This document shows positions 1 through 11,273 of a stretch of 64,000 bases of DNA, piece by piece. The DNA comes from Prosapia bicincta. Its lineage: Eukaryota; Arthropoda; Insecta; Hemiptera; Cercopidae. Numbering within the stretch: position 1 is the first letter of the stretch; each line of letters opens with the position of its first letter. Where the stretch lies: positions 147,501 to 211,500 of the forward strand of contig JBAIZL010000216.1 in the NCBI GenBank assembly GCA_036971475.1, given 5' to 3'. The notes beneath the pieces are model-generated. The model saw only the letters and a list, made by a program, of their open reading frames with translations. It was not told where the DNA came from and did not search any database. Made by a program: the position numbers and the translations under genes.

Positions 1-406
1 TTATAGCCTAGAAGTCCCGTAGTTGTTCACTGTCAATTCTTGCAAGATTGCACAATGACCAGGCTCAACAAATAGCCCTACACAAAGTGCATCATTCAAA
101 GGTCTGGTACGTTATGTTCCTGTAAACCTATTTCACTTAGACCAATCAGCACCGGTGAGAAACACAGGTTTCATTTCTTAACCAGTTGGAGAACTGTCTA
201 TGTACCGCACCTACTTGATATTACACCGGATTTGGACATCGCCCTTAGAATTTTGTTTACAAATTAAATGTATTTGGGACGATATTATATGAAATTAAAC
301 GTATATCCACTTTAAGCACCGCATTGTTCCGCCATTATTACATTCTGCAATAAAAGTAGGGCAATACCATCCTGTTATATGCGGTACTTGAAAAAGTGGT
401 TACTTA

Positions 407-1176
407 CTAGCCAACGCCCACCCTTGGCAGTTGAGCCATTTGGCGACGCGCTGACCAGTAGAGATGGGCATTCCTGAAGATGGGACTGTTGTAATCCTGG
501 GCCCGGTCCAGGGCTGTGCAATCATTAAGGTGTTCGGCATTAATACGTTCACCTCCACACAGCAGACACTCCGGGGTCGGTAGCACGTGGAGGTGCGCAG
601 CAAGGTAATCATGACCGGTCTTCAATCAGAAAGCTGCAACCCTAACAGCTAGGGGCAGGTTTTGGTCAGTTTGTCTCCCCGTCACAAGACTTTCCCATCG
701 TTTTCCTGCTGAGAGTTCTCTCAATCGACCGTGATTTCATTTTTTGGTGGACGTCTTTATTAGGGACCTAGAGGAATGTAGTGAATTCAGATGCTCGGGC
801 TTAGAGAGGCTTGTTGCCTGTATTGCTAGCTGATCAAAAAAGTTGGCCTTTCCATTGCCAGTGATCTTTACATTTCTCGGGATCCACTGGAAATTAAGTG
901 CCCGCCCGGCATTTATGAGAGCATTTAGTTTTCTTGTACATTCTGTTTTTCTACTACAGTCAGTCTGTGAGTTCCTAAAGAGGCTCAAGATGCCAGTCTT
1001 CGAGTCAACAAGGAAAACGGCCTTACCCAGAGTAGTCAGGTTCTCAAGTCATTGCTGCAGCATATGTGGCAGCTACCTCACCGTCATAGTTACTAAGGTG
1101 GGCCCCGACAGCAGAAAATCCCTCAACAGAAAATCCCTCGGCTGATTGAGGTATGGATGATTCATCTGTGTAAACT
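407..1176 (-). pseudogene. Non-LTR retrotransposon relic: RNase H domain and C-terminal Cys/His tail
   Basis: Read on the minus strand from about 1176 down to 407, the broken frames spell a retrotransposon RNase H domain in order: YTDESS (first catalytic Asp), YDGEVAA (catalytic Glu), VDSKTG (next Asp), then LNALINAGRALNFQWIP and GITGN-like KITGNGKA. Further down come TGHDYLAAHLH and a knuckle-like ECLLCGG...AEHLNDC. This order is typical of the 3' end of RNase H-bearing LINE elements. The frame is broken by several stops (for example after AAAMT) and at least one frameshift, and a 15-base direct repeat at about 1112-1139 duplicates GFSV. The reverse transcriptase that should precede it is not seen to the right. 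It is a dead fragment. Clade assignment (I/Jockey/R1-like) is uncertain. Confidence 0.72.
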
Positions 1177-1179
1177 TGG

Positions 1180-2220
1180 AGCTATTCTGAGACCGAGTAT
1201 TTTTCATTGATAGTTCGGAAGACTGCATTTCTAAGCTCCTGATCTGATGATGCATTGAAAAACCTAAATACTCTGTTACTGAACGTATTCGGAGAAAACA
1301 CCTTTTTGCTTTAAGGTTATACTAGGTTAGATTAAGTTAGGATAGGTTCAGTAAAAACTGAATAGCATTGTTTTTAGATTGACCATCAATACCAATAGGT
1401 CTTTCCTGATCCGTGCCTGTGAGACCCAATGATTCCCAGATTCTCTAGTCTCAGGTGAAGCGGAAGCTGTAGGCGAAATGAGTAACTCTGGGAATATTCC
1501 GAGAATTACCGGAAATAGGCGACCGCTCCAATAAGAACAAATAGTTTTTATAAAAAGTTATTTATCATTACAATTATTTAATAAAAATAATAATTATAAT
1601 GATTTATATTATAATGTTCTGCCTACAGCATTATACTATAACAAATCAATATAACACAATAATTGCTTCAAAAAGCAGTTACTCATGTGAATAAATTAGT
1701 CTTTCAATTTGAGGGGTTGTAGAAGGGTCGTGATTAGAGCTTATCATAAAATCACTTCTTTCACCTTGCTGATATCTTCATTTCTTTCATTCAAACATAA
1801 AATCGACAACCATATAAAAACGTTCTGGAAAACATTGTTACCATCTAAGCGTTATAAATTTACCAGTAATAGATCTCAGATAGCTTTCTAAAAGTCTTTT
1901 TGGTGTTGGCGAGATTTCATTCCCAACTTTTAAACCTCTCTTTTGTTCAACAAAGATCTATATGCTAACCAATGCTGTTACGTAACAATCGTAACATCCC
2001 CGATCTAGATATATATGTTTTCGTTTTTATTGTGCTTGAATCACGAGGAATAGAATATGGAATATACGACGACACACTATCAGCGGCAGACAATATAACC
2101 AAGTTGAAGCTGTACGCTAGTACTAACGAGCGTTTAGCAACTGCTTGTTTATTTGGGGATGCAAATATGCACAAAAGTAGTTGATGATATGAAAGCGGCA
2201 GAGTTCTTAGTAATAATTAG
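1180..2220. other. Gene-free AT-rich stretch
   Basis: No gene recognised. Around 1318-1350 there are degenerate GGTTAG/AGGTTA words resembling dispersed TTAGG-like sequence, too imperfect to call telomeric. Short open frames at 1709-1891 and 1965-2184 have no recognisable motif. Confidence 0.5.
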
Positions 2221-2221
2221 G

Positions 2222-2310
2222 AAGTAGAATGTTCAATAATCTCGTCATACAAATATTTAGGAGCATAGATGGAGGAAAATAACGAGCAAACTAGAGACAT
2301 TAAATAATAA
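2222..2310 (+). pseudogene. LINE reverse-transcriptase C-terminal fragment
   Basis: The plus-strand translation gives VECSIISSYKYLGA, a stop, then MEENNEQTRDIK. The xxYKYLG core followed by an acidic stretch is the motif found after the palm in many RTE/CR1-type LINE reverse transcriptases. It is very short and contains a stop, so it is only a relic. Confidence 0.35.
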
Positions 2311-2564
2311 TAATAAGAGATAGCTAGGCAGCTTTTAATAAAACAAAACTCTCTATATTGTCAATCTGAGGTTACGAATATTGTGTTCTTATGTTTCTCC
2401 GTCTTATTATATAGCTATTGTTTAACATTTAAAAATTCTAAATATGAATGCGAAAAATCTCATGATCCGAAAAATACAAAAACAATAATGTATTACTAAA
2501 AAGAAGCAAATATGAATTAGTAAGAACTATAAAATAAATAAGTAATTTAAACAAAACAAAATTT

Positions 2565-3003
2565 TAAACTTATCTTCTACTTAGATGAACACAGAAACAT
2601 TATATTTTAATTAGTTTCTATTAAATAATTAAAGTAATATAAATTAATTAGCATTACCTATGCATTAAGATAGCTCTTCTTCCACATAACCTATGAAACA
2701 AAATCAGCTGTTTTTGGAAATCATATGTTATCACTTATTTTATGCGAAATGGGACGTAATAACTAAATTGCATACCTTGCCCCTTTTGTGAAACGTTTTT
2801 CCCATTTAAAAGTAAAATTATTTTATTTTAATTTCAATTAATGAATTAATATTGGAAAAACAGTAATAACATTAATTAATATCCACTACAAGTTTACCAA
2901 AATGTATTTCAACTTGAGTGGATGAATAAAGAGTATTTTATTAACGATTGAAAATTAGAATGAGATATATTGAGTGTGAACTAATGCAAGGAATTGAAAA
3001 ATA
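2565..3003 (-). repeat. Family A interspersed repeat, copy 1
   Basis: Reverse-orientation copy of the dispersed family. It shows the diagnostic blocks ACATAACCTATG (2684), AATCAGCTGTTTT (2702), ATCATATGTTATCACTTATTTTA (2723, shown in part), GCATACCTTGCCCCTTTTGTGAA (2770, shown in part) and AACTTGAGTGGATGAATAAA (2911). It ends at GTGTGAACTAATGCAAGGAA. Confidence 0.85.
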
Positions 3004-3983
3004 GAACATCCTAAACATATAGTGCTAATAATAATAATAATAATAATACTTCTTGAGATTTAAAGTTGAATTGAGAAGTAAAGAAAACAACAAGGTAAGA
3101 CAAATTGGACTTGGGAGAATTTCTCGACTGCGAAATCTAAAAGAGTGGTACAGCTGTAGTTATGTAAAAATGCTCATAGCTAGTCAAAGAGATTAAAATA
3201 GCTGTTATGATTCCCAACCTTCTGTAAGAGAGGAATTTAAAAGAAAAAGAAGTGGAACACACTGTCAAAGTTAGACCGGATCGAGGAGTCGAATTGAAGA
3301 AGTGAGTCTTTAGAATGGTCAGTATTTCTGGCATGCAGTAGTTGCACAGTAACATTGGCACTTTCCGAACCGTGTCTGTGTAACACTTGTCAGTAAAACT
3401 CAATGCCTCCCTGATTTGGAGGTTCTGAATAAATCATTCCGGAATCTAGATGGCTGTGGTTGCATAGGTTAGGTTTAAAAATCTTCACCCATCATCTTAT
3501 CAAACACCTTCAAAAAACTAAGGATACCATTGAAATAAGATGAAATTTGTAAACGGATGAAGAAAGAACTTAAAGAAACATTTCGGATAAAACATCTTGC
3601 TACGTTTCCCTGGTTTCGGCTCATTGGTTTGAGGAAAGAAATAGTGTGGATATTTCTGTTTTTGAAAATTAAGTCCAGAAGCGTGGTCTTTATCATGCCT
3701 CGCCTAATTGTTTGTAGTAAAACGTCATTGCTATGGTCATATCGCCTTCACACCTATCTGGTCTAACGGAACGGTAAATTAATACTCTATATTTATACTC
3801 TGCTTCTAAACTTGTTTGGTCCATAAAGTTTCTTGTTGTTGCTACTTAATTGCATTTATTAAAGAATTACAGTTGTTTGCAAATGGTGCTTGCATTATGA
3901 AATAAGTCCACAATCCTTTTCATCCATTATAATTAACGAATAGCAAAAAACAATAATATTAAAAAAAAAAAAAATAAATAAAG

Positions 3984-4240
3984 TCAATTCTTACTTAGGC
4001 CAACAAAGAGACATTTTATTTTTATTACATTTTATTGAATAATTACAATTAATGTAATTATGTGTATACATATGATATAATTACAATATTAAGTGGCAAA
4101 ATAGAAAGAGTAATTGTTTAAAAAAATGTATTGAACTTGATTGGATTAATAAAAGATATTATAATAACAGTTGCAATTTTAAGTAGGGAATATACTCGTA
4201 TAAGGATAGTGTGAACTAATAGCGAATATTGAATAAAGAG
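3984..4240 (-). repeat. Family A interspersed repeat, copy 2 (internally deleted)
   Basis: Both ends of the family are present: GTCAATTCTTACTTAGGCC at 3984 and TGAACTTGATTGGATTAATA...AGTGTGAACTAATAG at 4132-4225. The central CAGCTG/CATATG blocks are missing, so this is an internally deleted copy. Confidence 0.65.
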
Positions 4241-5540
4241 AGTTATAAATATTAAAAATAAACTTTGATAAACTGAACGCAAAAAAATGATTTTGTTAAG
4301 TAATACTCGTCGCATTTAAAATAACTTGTTAACGATATTTTCCTTAATTTTTTGACGTTTTCAATAATTTATTCATAGTAGATGACGTTTTAGGAAAAAG
4401 AATTGGCCGTAGGTTGAGGAGTATTTTCTCACAATATTTATATGAAACACAAATCCATATTAATGTAAGCTATGTTATATTTCTTGTAAAAACTAACTAT
4501 TCCAACAGTATTCTTTTTAACATCGTGCTTTTTAACACTCACACTATTTTTGGTGTAATTTCATACTACATATAAAACTTTGTTCTTTCATTATTCGATA
4601 TAATTTATACTTATATATGTGATAGGGGAGGTCTGACAAATTCTATTCTCTCCAGCTGAAAGCAGATAAGCTTCATATATGCGTCACTGCCTACGTCATA
4701 ATCTATCGCTTTTACTAGTACATACTCATTATATCTCTACCTATAAACAATATCTTTCGTAGGCGACAATAGTCATACAAGAGTATGACTAAAATAAATT
4801 ATTACTACGTGTTATATAGAATTAGATATGTTACAGTGTGAAGATTAAAAATTGCAAAAAATGTACATACCTTATCTTTAAATTGAAAAACTGTGTGTGT
4901 GTGTCCATGCGTGCGTGTGTGTGTGTTAATTTAATAATTTTCCCCTTGATTGATATTAAGTACATACTATAGTTATTAATTACATTTCATTAATTGTTTC
5001 AGGTACGTACTAGACAATATGTGGGACATATGATTGGTGGTAAGCAATTCTTTTAGTAGTTTTAAAGTTTAATACTTTAGTATTATCTGTACATTGTACA
5101 AGTAGCGATTTTTTAAATGTGGAACATAGTAATTATTTAAATACTATAAATTATTTGAGGTTTTTGTTTTTAGGCTTTAGTTTTGCTGTTTTTAGCATAG
5201 CATACCAGTAAGTAAAATTTATTTGACTATAAAAACACATTAGAGTTTCGAGAATTCGTAATATGATATTACATTCTCATTTTTGGGATGATTAGATTCC
5301 TAACGGATGTAAACATATAAACTGACATTTTTACTGTAAAAATATTTATTTTTAACTAAATAACAAAATATTATAACATGAATTAGACTGTATCTGATAA
5401 TGACGTCATACAATATCAAGAGCACAGTGGTACTCTAATAATATATTAAAATAAACATATTGGTAAACGTTCAATACCACAAAAACAATAAAAATAACTG
5501 TTAATATAAGTTATCCAAGAATCAATCCTTATGCAGATTT
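4240..5540. other. Gene-free AT-rich stretch with a GT microsatellite
   Basis: A short interrupted (GT)n tract lies at about 4892-4926. A pyrimidine/AG junction at about 5000 and a GT at 5041 look like splice sites, but no coding sequence lies between them. Nothing else recognisable. Confidence 0.5.
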
Positions 5541-5743
5541 CGATGACCATGTCATCATCATCAGAAGGTATTATAGCAAAATTACAATCTAGAATACAAT
5601 AACTTCTATTACAAAAGTAAGATCATGGAAACTAGATTATAGAATTCTGAAAAAATGGACGTAAGTCTAGTTTGTAAATTACTGTATTCTAGATTATAAT
5701 TTTGTAATAGCACCTGATGATAACATGGTCGTTGAAAAGTGCA
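5541..5743. repeat. Long inverted repeat (hairpin element) downstream of CP1
   Basis: Arms at about 5541-5607 and 5677-5743 are reverse complements with some mismatches. Both contain GACCATGT(C/T)ATCATC, followed inward by a TTACAATCTAGAATACA-type block. The loop is about 70 bp. The CATCATCAG ends resemble the flanks of Penelope-like elements elsewhere in the window. It lies just past the likely CP1 polyadenylation signal (5750-5755, AATAAA on the minus strand). Confidence 0.7.
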
Positions 5744-5842
5744 TAAGCGTTTATTCTTAGGTAACTTGTAATATTAGCTATTTTTCTATTATATTTGTGG
5801 TATTGGGGTTTTTGGCAACATTTGTATTGTGATAATGTCGTG

Positions 5843-7307
5843 CTAATAATGTGAGTAGTGCGCAGGCTCCTTGTACACCTTGTAGTGCTGCGGGTGCTTG
5901 TTGTGCTGCCGGTGCACGACGGCATTGAAGCCGTTCTTATGGTCGGCCGAGTAGTGCACCACCCTCTCGGACCCGTCGGCTTCCACCAGCTGGTAGCTGC
6001 CGTGGACCACGTCTCCGTCTCTCTCCTCCTTCTGGCTCTTGATGTCGTGGGTGTGTGCGTCATGCACGCTGTATTCGAACTTGTACTGTGGGTGCGGATC
6101 GTAAGGCTCTTCCTTGTAGGTGACGTGGTGCTCGTAGCCGCCGTGCCCGTACTGTCCCTGGACAGCTGCTACAACGACAGCTAACACCAGAAGAATCTAT
6201 GTGTGAAATAATCGAAACATTGGATTTAATGTGTTTAAGTTTTATATGTTTCAAATTTCTGTACTGCTAAAGGTTTATTATAGTATTATCGTGTAATATG
6301 AGTTAACAGTTAATATAATTTAAGAAGTTAATATAAGTGTCCAAAATTTCAAAAGATTATATCTAAATCATTGATTAAAAGAGTTTATGTTAAAGTAGAT
6401 TGTTTATAGTAAAAATTCTTTGTACTTTTTACAAAAGATTTAAACTCTCGGTATATATGGATTCAAAGATTTGAAAGCGTTGAATTACAAGTGTTTATTT
6501 ATGTGAATATACCATTTTTGTGTGGAAATAACATTATTCAGTCCCATATAATTTGTTATTCAGTTTTCCGTAATGGAATAAATATAATATTGCTTATTTT
6601 GAACGATAAAATTATTTCTATTTAAATACTGTCCATGAATACATTAAAAAACGTAGAAATATAATGAGTACATTGAGTTTTTTCTACGGCAAAATTTCAT
6701 TATTATTATATTATTTACTTTACAACTTGATAAATATAATATTTTACATAAAACATCCGAAATAGTAAGATTAACAACTTTTTAGTTGAAAGATAAAAGT
6801 TTTTTTTCGATTCCGTATATTCTGGCTTTATTTTTCTATAATTGTATGTAAAGTTCGTGTTATGGTAACAATAACTCTTGACTTAAAGTAATCGATTGCA
6901 ATGGTAGTATTATTTACTGTACCTGGAAAGGAATTTGACATATTAATATACAAAATGTCTAAAAGATTTAGAGCTGAGTGACAAACCAATTTGTTTTTGT
7001 TTAACATGAACATGAAACATAAATAAATGAAACCTCTAAACCACAAATGACTTTTTCCTTTTATTTAAAACCTTATGTACATTTCGATTGCATAGAAATC
7101 ATCCTCAGAGGTAATTATATTTTATATTATATTTTTATTGTAAATTACCTCTGAGGATGACTTCTATGCAATCGAAATGTACTACATAAGGTTTTAAATA
7201 AAACTAAAATGTCTTTTGTGGTTTACAGGTTTCATTTATTTATGTTAAACATTACGCTACAGTTGTTTTATACGGTTATGAACATTACAGCTTACCTCAA
7301 ACGCCAT
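5843..7307 (-). CDS. CP1: RR-2 cuticular protein (two exons)
   Basis: Exons: 7296-7307 (ATGGCGTTTGAG) and 5843-6196, joined across a 1,099-nt intron (GT at 7295-7294, AG at 6198-6197), phase 0. The product is 121 aa. A signal peptide of about 18 residues ([18 protein letters not shown]) is split by the intron. The RR-2 chitin_bind_4 domain spans about residues 40-105, starting [20 protein letters not shown] and ending [16 protein letters not shown]. The C-terminus is a short His/Tyr-rich tail ending HYSHY. By family knowledge it is secreted by epidermis and binds chitin through the aromatic face of the domain. The four-codon first exon was inferred from splice signals and matching structure in all seven paralogues. 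It is the most divergent copy ([20 protein letters not shown]). Likely AATAAA at 5750-5755. Its intron hosts a long inverted repeat (7000-7250). Confidence 0.92.
6999..7250. repeat. Near-perfect long inverted repeat in the CP1 intron
   Basis: Arms at about 7001-7118 and 7142-7250 are reverse complements over roughly 105 bp. Both contain ATTTCGATTGCATAGAA next to the inner CCTCAGAGGTAATT, and both outer ends read AACATAAATAAATGAAACC (or complement). The loop is about 25 bp and very AT-rich. The CCTCTGAGGATGA...CGAAATGTA layout resembles the terminal regions of Penelope-like elements. The fold is stable enough to form a cruciform or long RNA hairpin. Plausibly a non-autonomous insertion. Confidence 0.85.
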
Positions 7308-7328
7308 GCTTGCCTGTTTAGTAGTAAT

Positions 7329-7397
7329 AATGAAGTATTGTATGTTTGTAAAGTTCTGTTGGTTTTATACCCTGCTTGTGCCTAATGAGCCTTTCAC
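7329..7397 (-). promoter_or_regulatory. CP1 core promoter: GTGAAAGG element and TATA box
   Basis: On the sense (minus) strand, GTGAAAGG occupies 7390-7397 and TATAAAA 7363-7369, 56-62 nt upstream of the ATG. The initiator match is weak here (TTCATTA at 7329-7335). The spacing between 8-mer and TATA (21 nt) is the shortest of the seven genes. Confidence 0.7.
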
Positions 7398-7550
7398 CTG
7401 ACAACTTTCTTATTTAATTGTTTTTACCAAGAAAACTACTTGAATAAATGCAGTCTAACTATTTCAAAATCATGCACAGTTTTGGTTAATTCTATTTGTT
7501 TAAACTCAGTAAAACAAATACATATTAACATGCAAGGTTGTATCAACGAA

Positions 7551-7690
7551 ATGAAGCTGGAAGTGAATAAGTGTTTAATAGATCAAGTAGTTAAGTTCAA
7601 TTACCTTGGAAACACGGGATATAACTATGGAGGTATAAATATCAAACAATCTGTAAACAGGTTATCATGTAGACTTGGAATACAAAGTGG
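7551..7690 (+). pseudogene. LINE reverse-transcriptase C-terminal fragment
   Basis: The plus frame reads MKLEVNKCLIDQVVKFNYLG followed by NTGYNYGGINIKQSVNRLS. The xI.QV..F.YLG pattern, followed by a Gly/Asn region and I..SVNR, is characteristic of the thumb region of RTE/CR1-type LINE reverse transcriptases. No catalytic YADD box precedes it in frame, so it is a truncated relic upstream of CP1. It is unlikely to be expressed as part of that gene. Confidence 0.5.
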
Positions 7691-7865
7691 CGAACCAGAC
7701 AGGGGTCAAGAAATATATACTTTAGTGGCAGTTAATTAAATAATAGACACATTACTAAACAGGATTGGAGCATTGAGTTAAGAACTATAAAATCTTAGTG
7801 ACTGTATAACGCTTTGATATTCATCCCTTCGTTTTCTAATATATTGAAAAAGCAATTTATTTTGG

Positions 7866-8220
7866 TCATTCCTTTTCTTTAAACTTGTAGTGGTTTACAT
7901 TTGATGTTAATAAAGTTTTTTTTCTTTTATTAATTAATTAATCAAATTTCATGAATTAATTTTAGTATTATATAACAGAAAAAAAAATTTTTACAAAAGG
8001 GGCAAGGTATGCAATGTAGTTACATCGTCCTATTTGGTTTAATTCAAGTGAAAACATATGATTTCATAATAAAGCTGAATTTTATAGATTATGTTGTACA
8101 ATAGTTGTCTTAACGCATAGGTTATGTTGATTTATTTATGTTTATTGTATTTATTTAATAAATAGTAACTAAGTTTAAAAAATTTGTTCTTGGCCTAAGT
8201 GGGAATTGACTTGGCAATTT
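7866..8220 (+). repeat. Family A interspersed repeat, copy 3
   Basis: Forward copy. It has ACATTTGATGTTAATAAAG (7897), GGGGCAAGGTATGCAAT (7999), AACATATGATTTCATAA (8052), ACGCATAGGTTATGTT (8113) and CTAAGTGGGAATTGACTT (8195). The left end with the microsatellite is missing. Confidence 0.85.
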
Positions 8221-8908
8221 ATTCCGGTAGACAAATCTTCCTAATAGCTATAGTAAGGAATGGTTTTGCGGAGCATGGACGAGTCAAAGGTATAAGGGAA
8301 AAAGTAAACGTTAATGATTGAAGGAGGCATGAGTTTATAGTCCTCTCCAGAATGATCACAGTGATGTAAACACGCTATTTTTAAATTTTTAGGACAAAGA
8401 ATGTTAGTTATTCAGTCACTCGTATTTCAGGTTTATATAAGCACTCATATGTGTTTAAACGCGCTCGTAATTAGCAATTTTAAACGATTGTAATATGGTT
8501 TCAGGCTTGTTAAGGGCAACAAACTAGTTACCAAAACGTTGTTGATATCAAATAAATATTGTTGACTCGGTTAACAATTGTTGACTCGGAAAGGCATTTT
8601 TATTCGCCTAATCACTTGTATTCCATAAGTAATTATTTGTGTAAACCATTAACTTACTTGCTGACGCGTTTCGAAAGAGTCGTTTCATTGAAGAAGCCAA
8701 CCCGCTATGATTAATTATTATGAAACGAAGCAAATAATTATTTGTGATTTATTCAGTGAAATCAAGATGATTACCACGAACAACTCGCTTGTATTTATTG
8801 TAGCGAATACCTTTTTTAGCTGGGCATGGCTGTTTGTCTTGCACAAGCGTGTAATCAAGCCCAAACAGTCTTCATATCCCTGATGCTCTTTCGTATTTTA
8901 GCCATACG

Positions 8909-9020
8909 TAATTAATTATAACATATGATTTCATAAAACAGCTGATTTCATGTTATAGGTTATGTTGTAGAACAGTTGTTCCAACACATTCCTTATGTTA
9001 CTTCATTTATTGTACATTAT
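8909..9020 (+). repeat. Family A fragment, copy 4
   Basis: Only the central block is present: ATAACATATGATTTCATAAA, ACAGCTGATTTCATGTTATA and GGTTATGTTGTAGAACAG, decaying into unrelated AT-rich sequence. Confidence 0.6.
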
Positions 9021-9399
9021 TAAGTTGAAATAATAATAAATATAATAATATACTTATATTTCGATAAATCTTACTATACATAGTTCAGTATAGTGTTAAT
9101 GAGTTACGTATTTTTTTCCAATTTTTTAACGAAGTTCGAACGCGCCTTGAACTTTTTAGGCACTAGTTTCAATTGAATTAGTTGAAGAAAATCTGTATTC
9201 AGTTTATACATTTTTTCAAAATCTAATAAAGTTTTTTCTAATAACTACGTTAAGTAGATTCTATTAAAATCTCTATGAATTTGAAGTAAAAACTTCTATA
9301 GCGAAGCCTACAAAAACGTATTAGATTAACATAATTATCGGATTTCGCGACACAATAATTTCCGTCAGATTAATAGCGTCAGTCAACTAAAATTGAATT

Positions 9400-9530
9400 A
9401 AATGATAACATATGATTTCATCTAACAGCTGAAATCATTTTTATAGGTTATGTTGTAAAATAACTGTTTTACTCGAGGGCTATGTTACTTTATTTAAGGA
9501 ATTAGGTTATAGTTGAATATTTTTAGTCAA
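9400..9530 (+). repeat. Family A fragment, copy 5
   Basis: Central block only: ATGATAACATATGATTTCAT at 9401, a diverged ACAGCTGAAAT, and GGTTATGTTGTAAAATAACT. No ends are visible. Confidence 0.55.
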
Positions 9531-9539
9531 CTAATGAAT

Positions 9540-10394
9540 GTATTAATTTATTTTTTACTTTTGATAAATCTCGATACAAATAACTAAATATATCGATAAT
9601 AATAACCCGATAATAACTCAATTTTAGGAGCAAAAACGTTCCTAGGCGCGTCTGATAACTTTATAGAACTGAATTCAAATTAATTTGCTAATCAAAATTT
9701 GTATACAGCTAACATCTAATCGAGGTTTTTGTTACCCACATTATTTTATTGTTAACTACAATAAATACTATTCTTCATTAAATACATTCCTCAAATAAAT
9801 ATTGAATAAAAAGAAATTAATTAATTTTTTTTTGTTGGTATTTTCATTGAAACGTTTGCAGAAATATTCACTCTAACTTGTTATTTGTAGTTCAAACTTT
9901 GGTGATAAATGTAAAAATTATGTATTATTGTTTCTTATATTATAACAAATATAATTCTCAACACGCAAGAGGTAATTCTGTAGAGGTGGCTATAAAAGTT
10001 TTCACTTTTTTTATTTGGTGACGCAAAGCGTGATCATTAAAATGTTTTTTTGCCCTAATTAAGGCATGACGTAACATTCGTATGGAGTTCGTGTTGAGTA
10101 CAGACACTTTTCCTTAAACATGATATTCCTTTGAGGAAACTTCCTGGTGGAAGGAACAGGAAGAAAATCTCTTGAAGCCGAAACTTGTATAAAGACTATG
10201 AAAGTTGTCTGTATGCCATCATATGCTTCCATCGTGTCGATACAATTGCTTTCTGCGAGCATAAGTTTCCCACTTTACTGCAGTCGTATAATTTATAACT
10301 TTGAATTTAAAAGTGTACAAATAACTTTGTTTAAATAAACTATAACAAATAACAAACTATGAACTGTTTATAACATTTAAAAGTTTATAGTAAT

Positions 10395-10428
<34 letters not shown>

Positions 10429-10860
10429 TGTTATTTGAATTATGTTTGTTAATGTTTATTTTTAATAATGTGCTTTGTAAATTATTTATTTAGGTATTAA
10501 ATTGTGGTTTTTATTTTATTGTTAACGTTCGCAGTTATTAGTTCACTTTCTTCGTCTTCGATTTTACATCTGTTCAATGCTTTTAACTTGTTATTTGCTT
10601 ATTAAAATCGAATATTCAGATGAATTTATCACAGCCTAAGAATAATGGTGATATTACAGTGTTAACGTAATCTTCCCTGATGGCTCAGGAAATGGTGAAA
10701 CTATAAAGTAGACATGAACAAGGTTACTTACTTGCGATAGTATCAAATGGGGTGAAATATAGGAAGGTACACAAAGAGAGTCTGCGTGCAAAAATAAATG
10801 GCACATAGGTATAGGTTTTGTATGTCTGGACTTTGCGATCGACGTCATAATAAAAATTAT
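9540..10860. other. Gene-free AT-rich stretch with (CA)n(TA)n
   Basis: No gene recognised. A compound (CA)n(TA)n microsatellite occupies about 10396-10428. The open frames at 10059-10262 and 10147-10338 are overlapping on opposite strands and carry no motif. Confidence 0.5.
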
Positions 10861-10986
10861 ATCTTAAGATTTGTTATAGAATTATGAGGTAATATAGAAA
10901 GATACAGGATAACAAATATTTACAAATTGTAGTAAATTTCATAACTATGTTGTTTACAAGTGTACGTAAGCAACTATACACTCTCA

Positions 10987-11050
10987 AACACACACACACA
11001 CACAACAACAACAACAACAACAACACACACCCACTCTCCCTCTCACTCAA

Positions 11051-11124
<74 letters not shown>

Positions 11125-11130
11125 TTACAC
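10987..11130. repeat. Compound (CA)n/(CAA)n microsatellite
   Basis: (CA)n, then (CAA)n, then an interrupted stretch, then about 70 nt of pure (CA)n to 11122 or so. It lies directly against the downstream edge of the CP2 duplication. Translations of it (Thr-His or Cys-Val repeats) are spurious. Confidence 0.97.
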
Positions 11131-11273
11131 ACAAACACACATACATAACGTTCAGAATGGTTCATTAGGATAAAACAAGAAAATAATATTGTGTTTACAC
11201 TTTTATTAACATTATATAAAACTAAATAATATCATATCTGTACAAACTATGAAGAGAAGAGTAATGGTAGTAT

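Noticed and set aside
1318..1350. Telomeric TTAGG repeat
   Set aside because: Only a few degenerate AGGTTA/GGTTAG words, not a tandem array.
4990..5215. Small exon between TTTCAG (5000) and GGTAAGC (5038)
   Set aside because: The splice-like words surround about 40 nt with stops and no matching coding sequence nearby.
5858..6184. Plus-strand frames opposite each cuticle exon (also 11304, 18295, 25162, 33316, 39481, 54448)
   Set aside because: Shadows of the RR-2 exons caused by their codon composition; no motif and no start context.
10874..11168. Cys-Val and Thr-His repeat frames
   Set aside because: Translations of a (CA)n microsatellite; the same applies to 21104-21493, 36443-36724 and 56995-57621.
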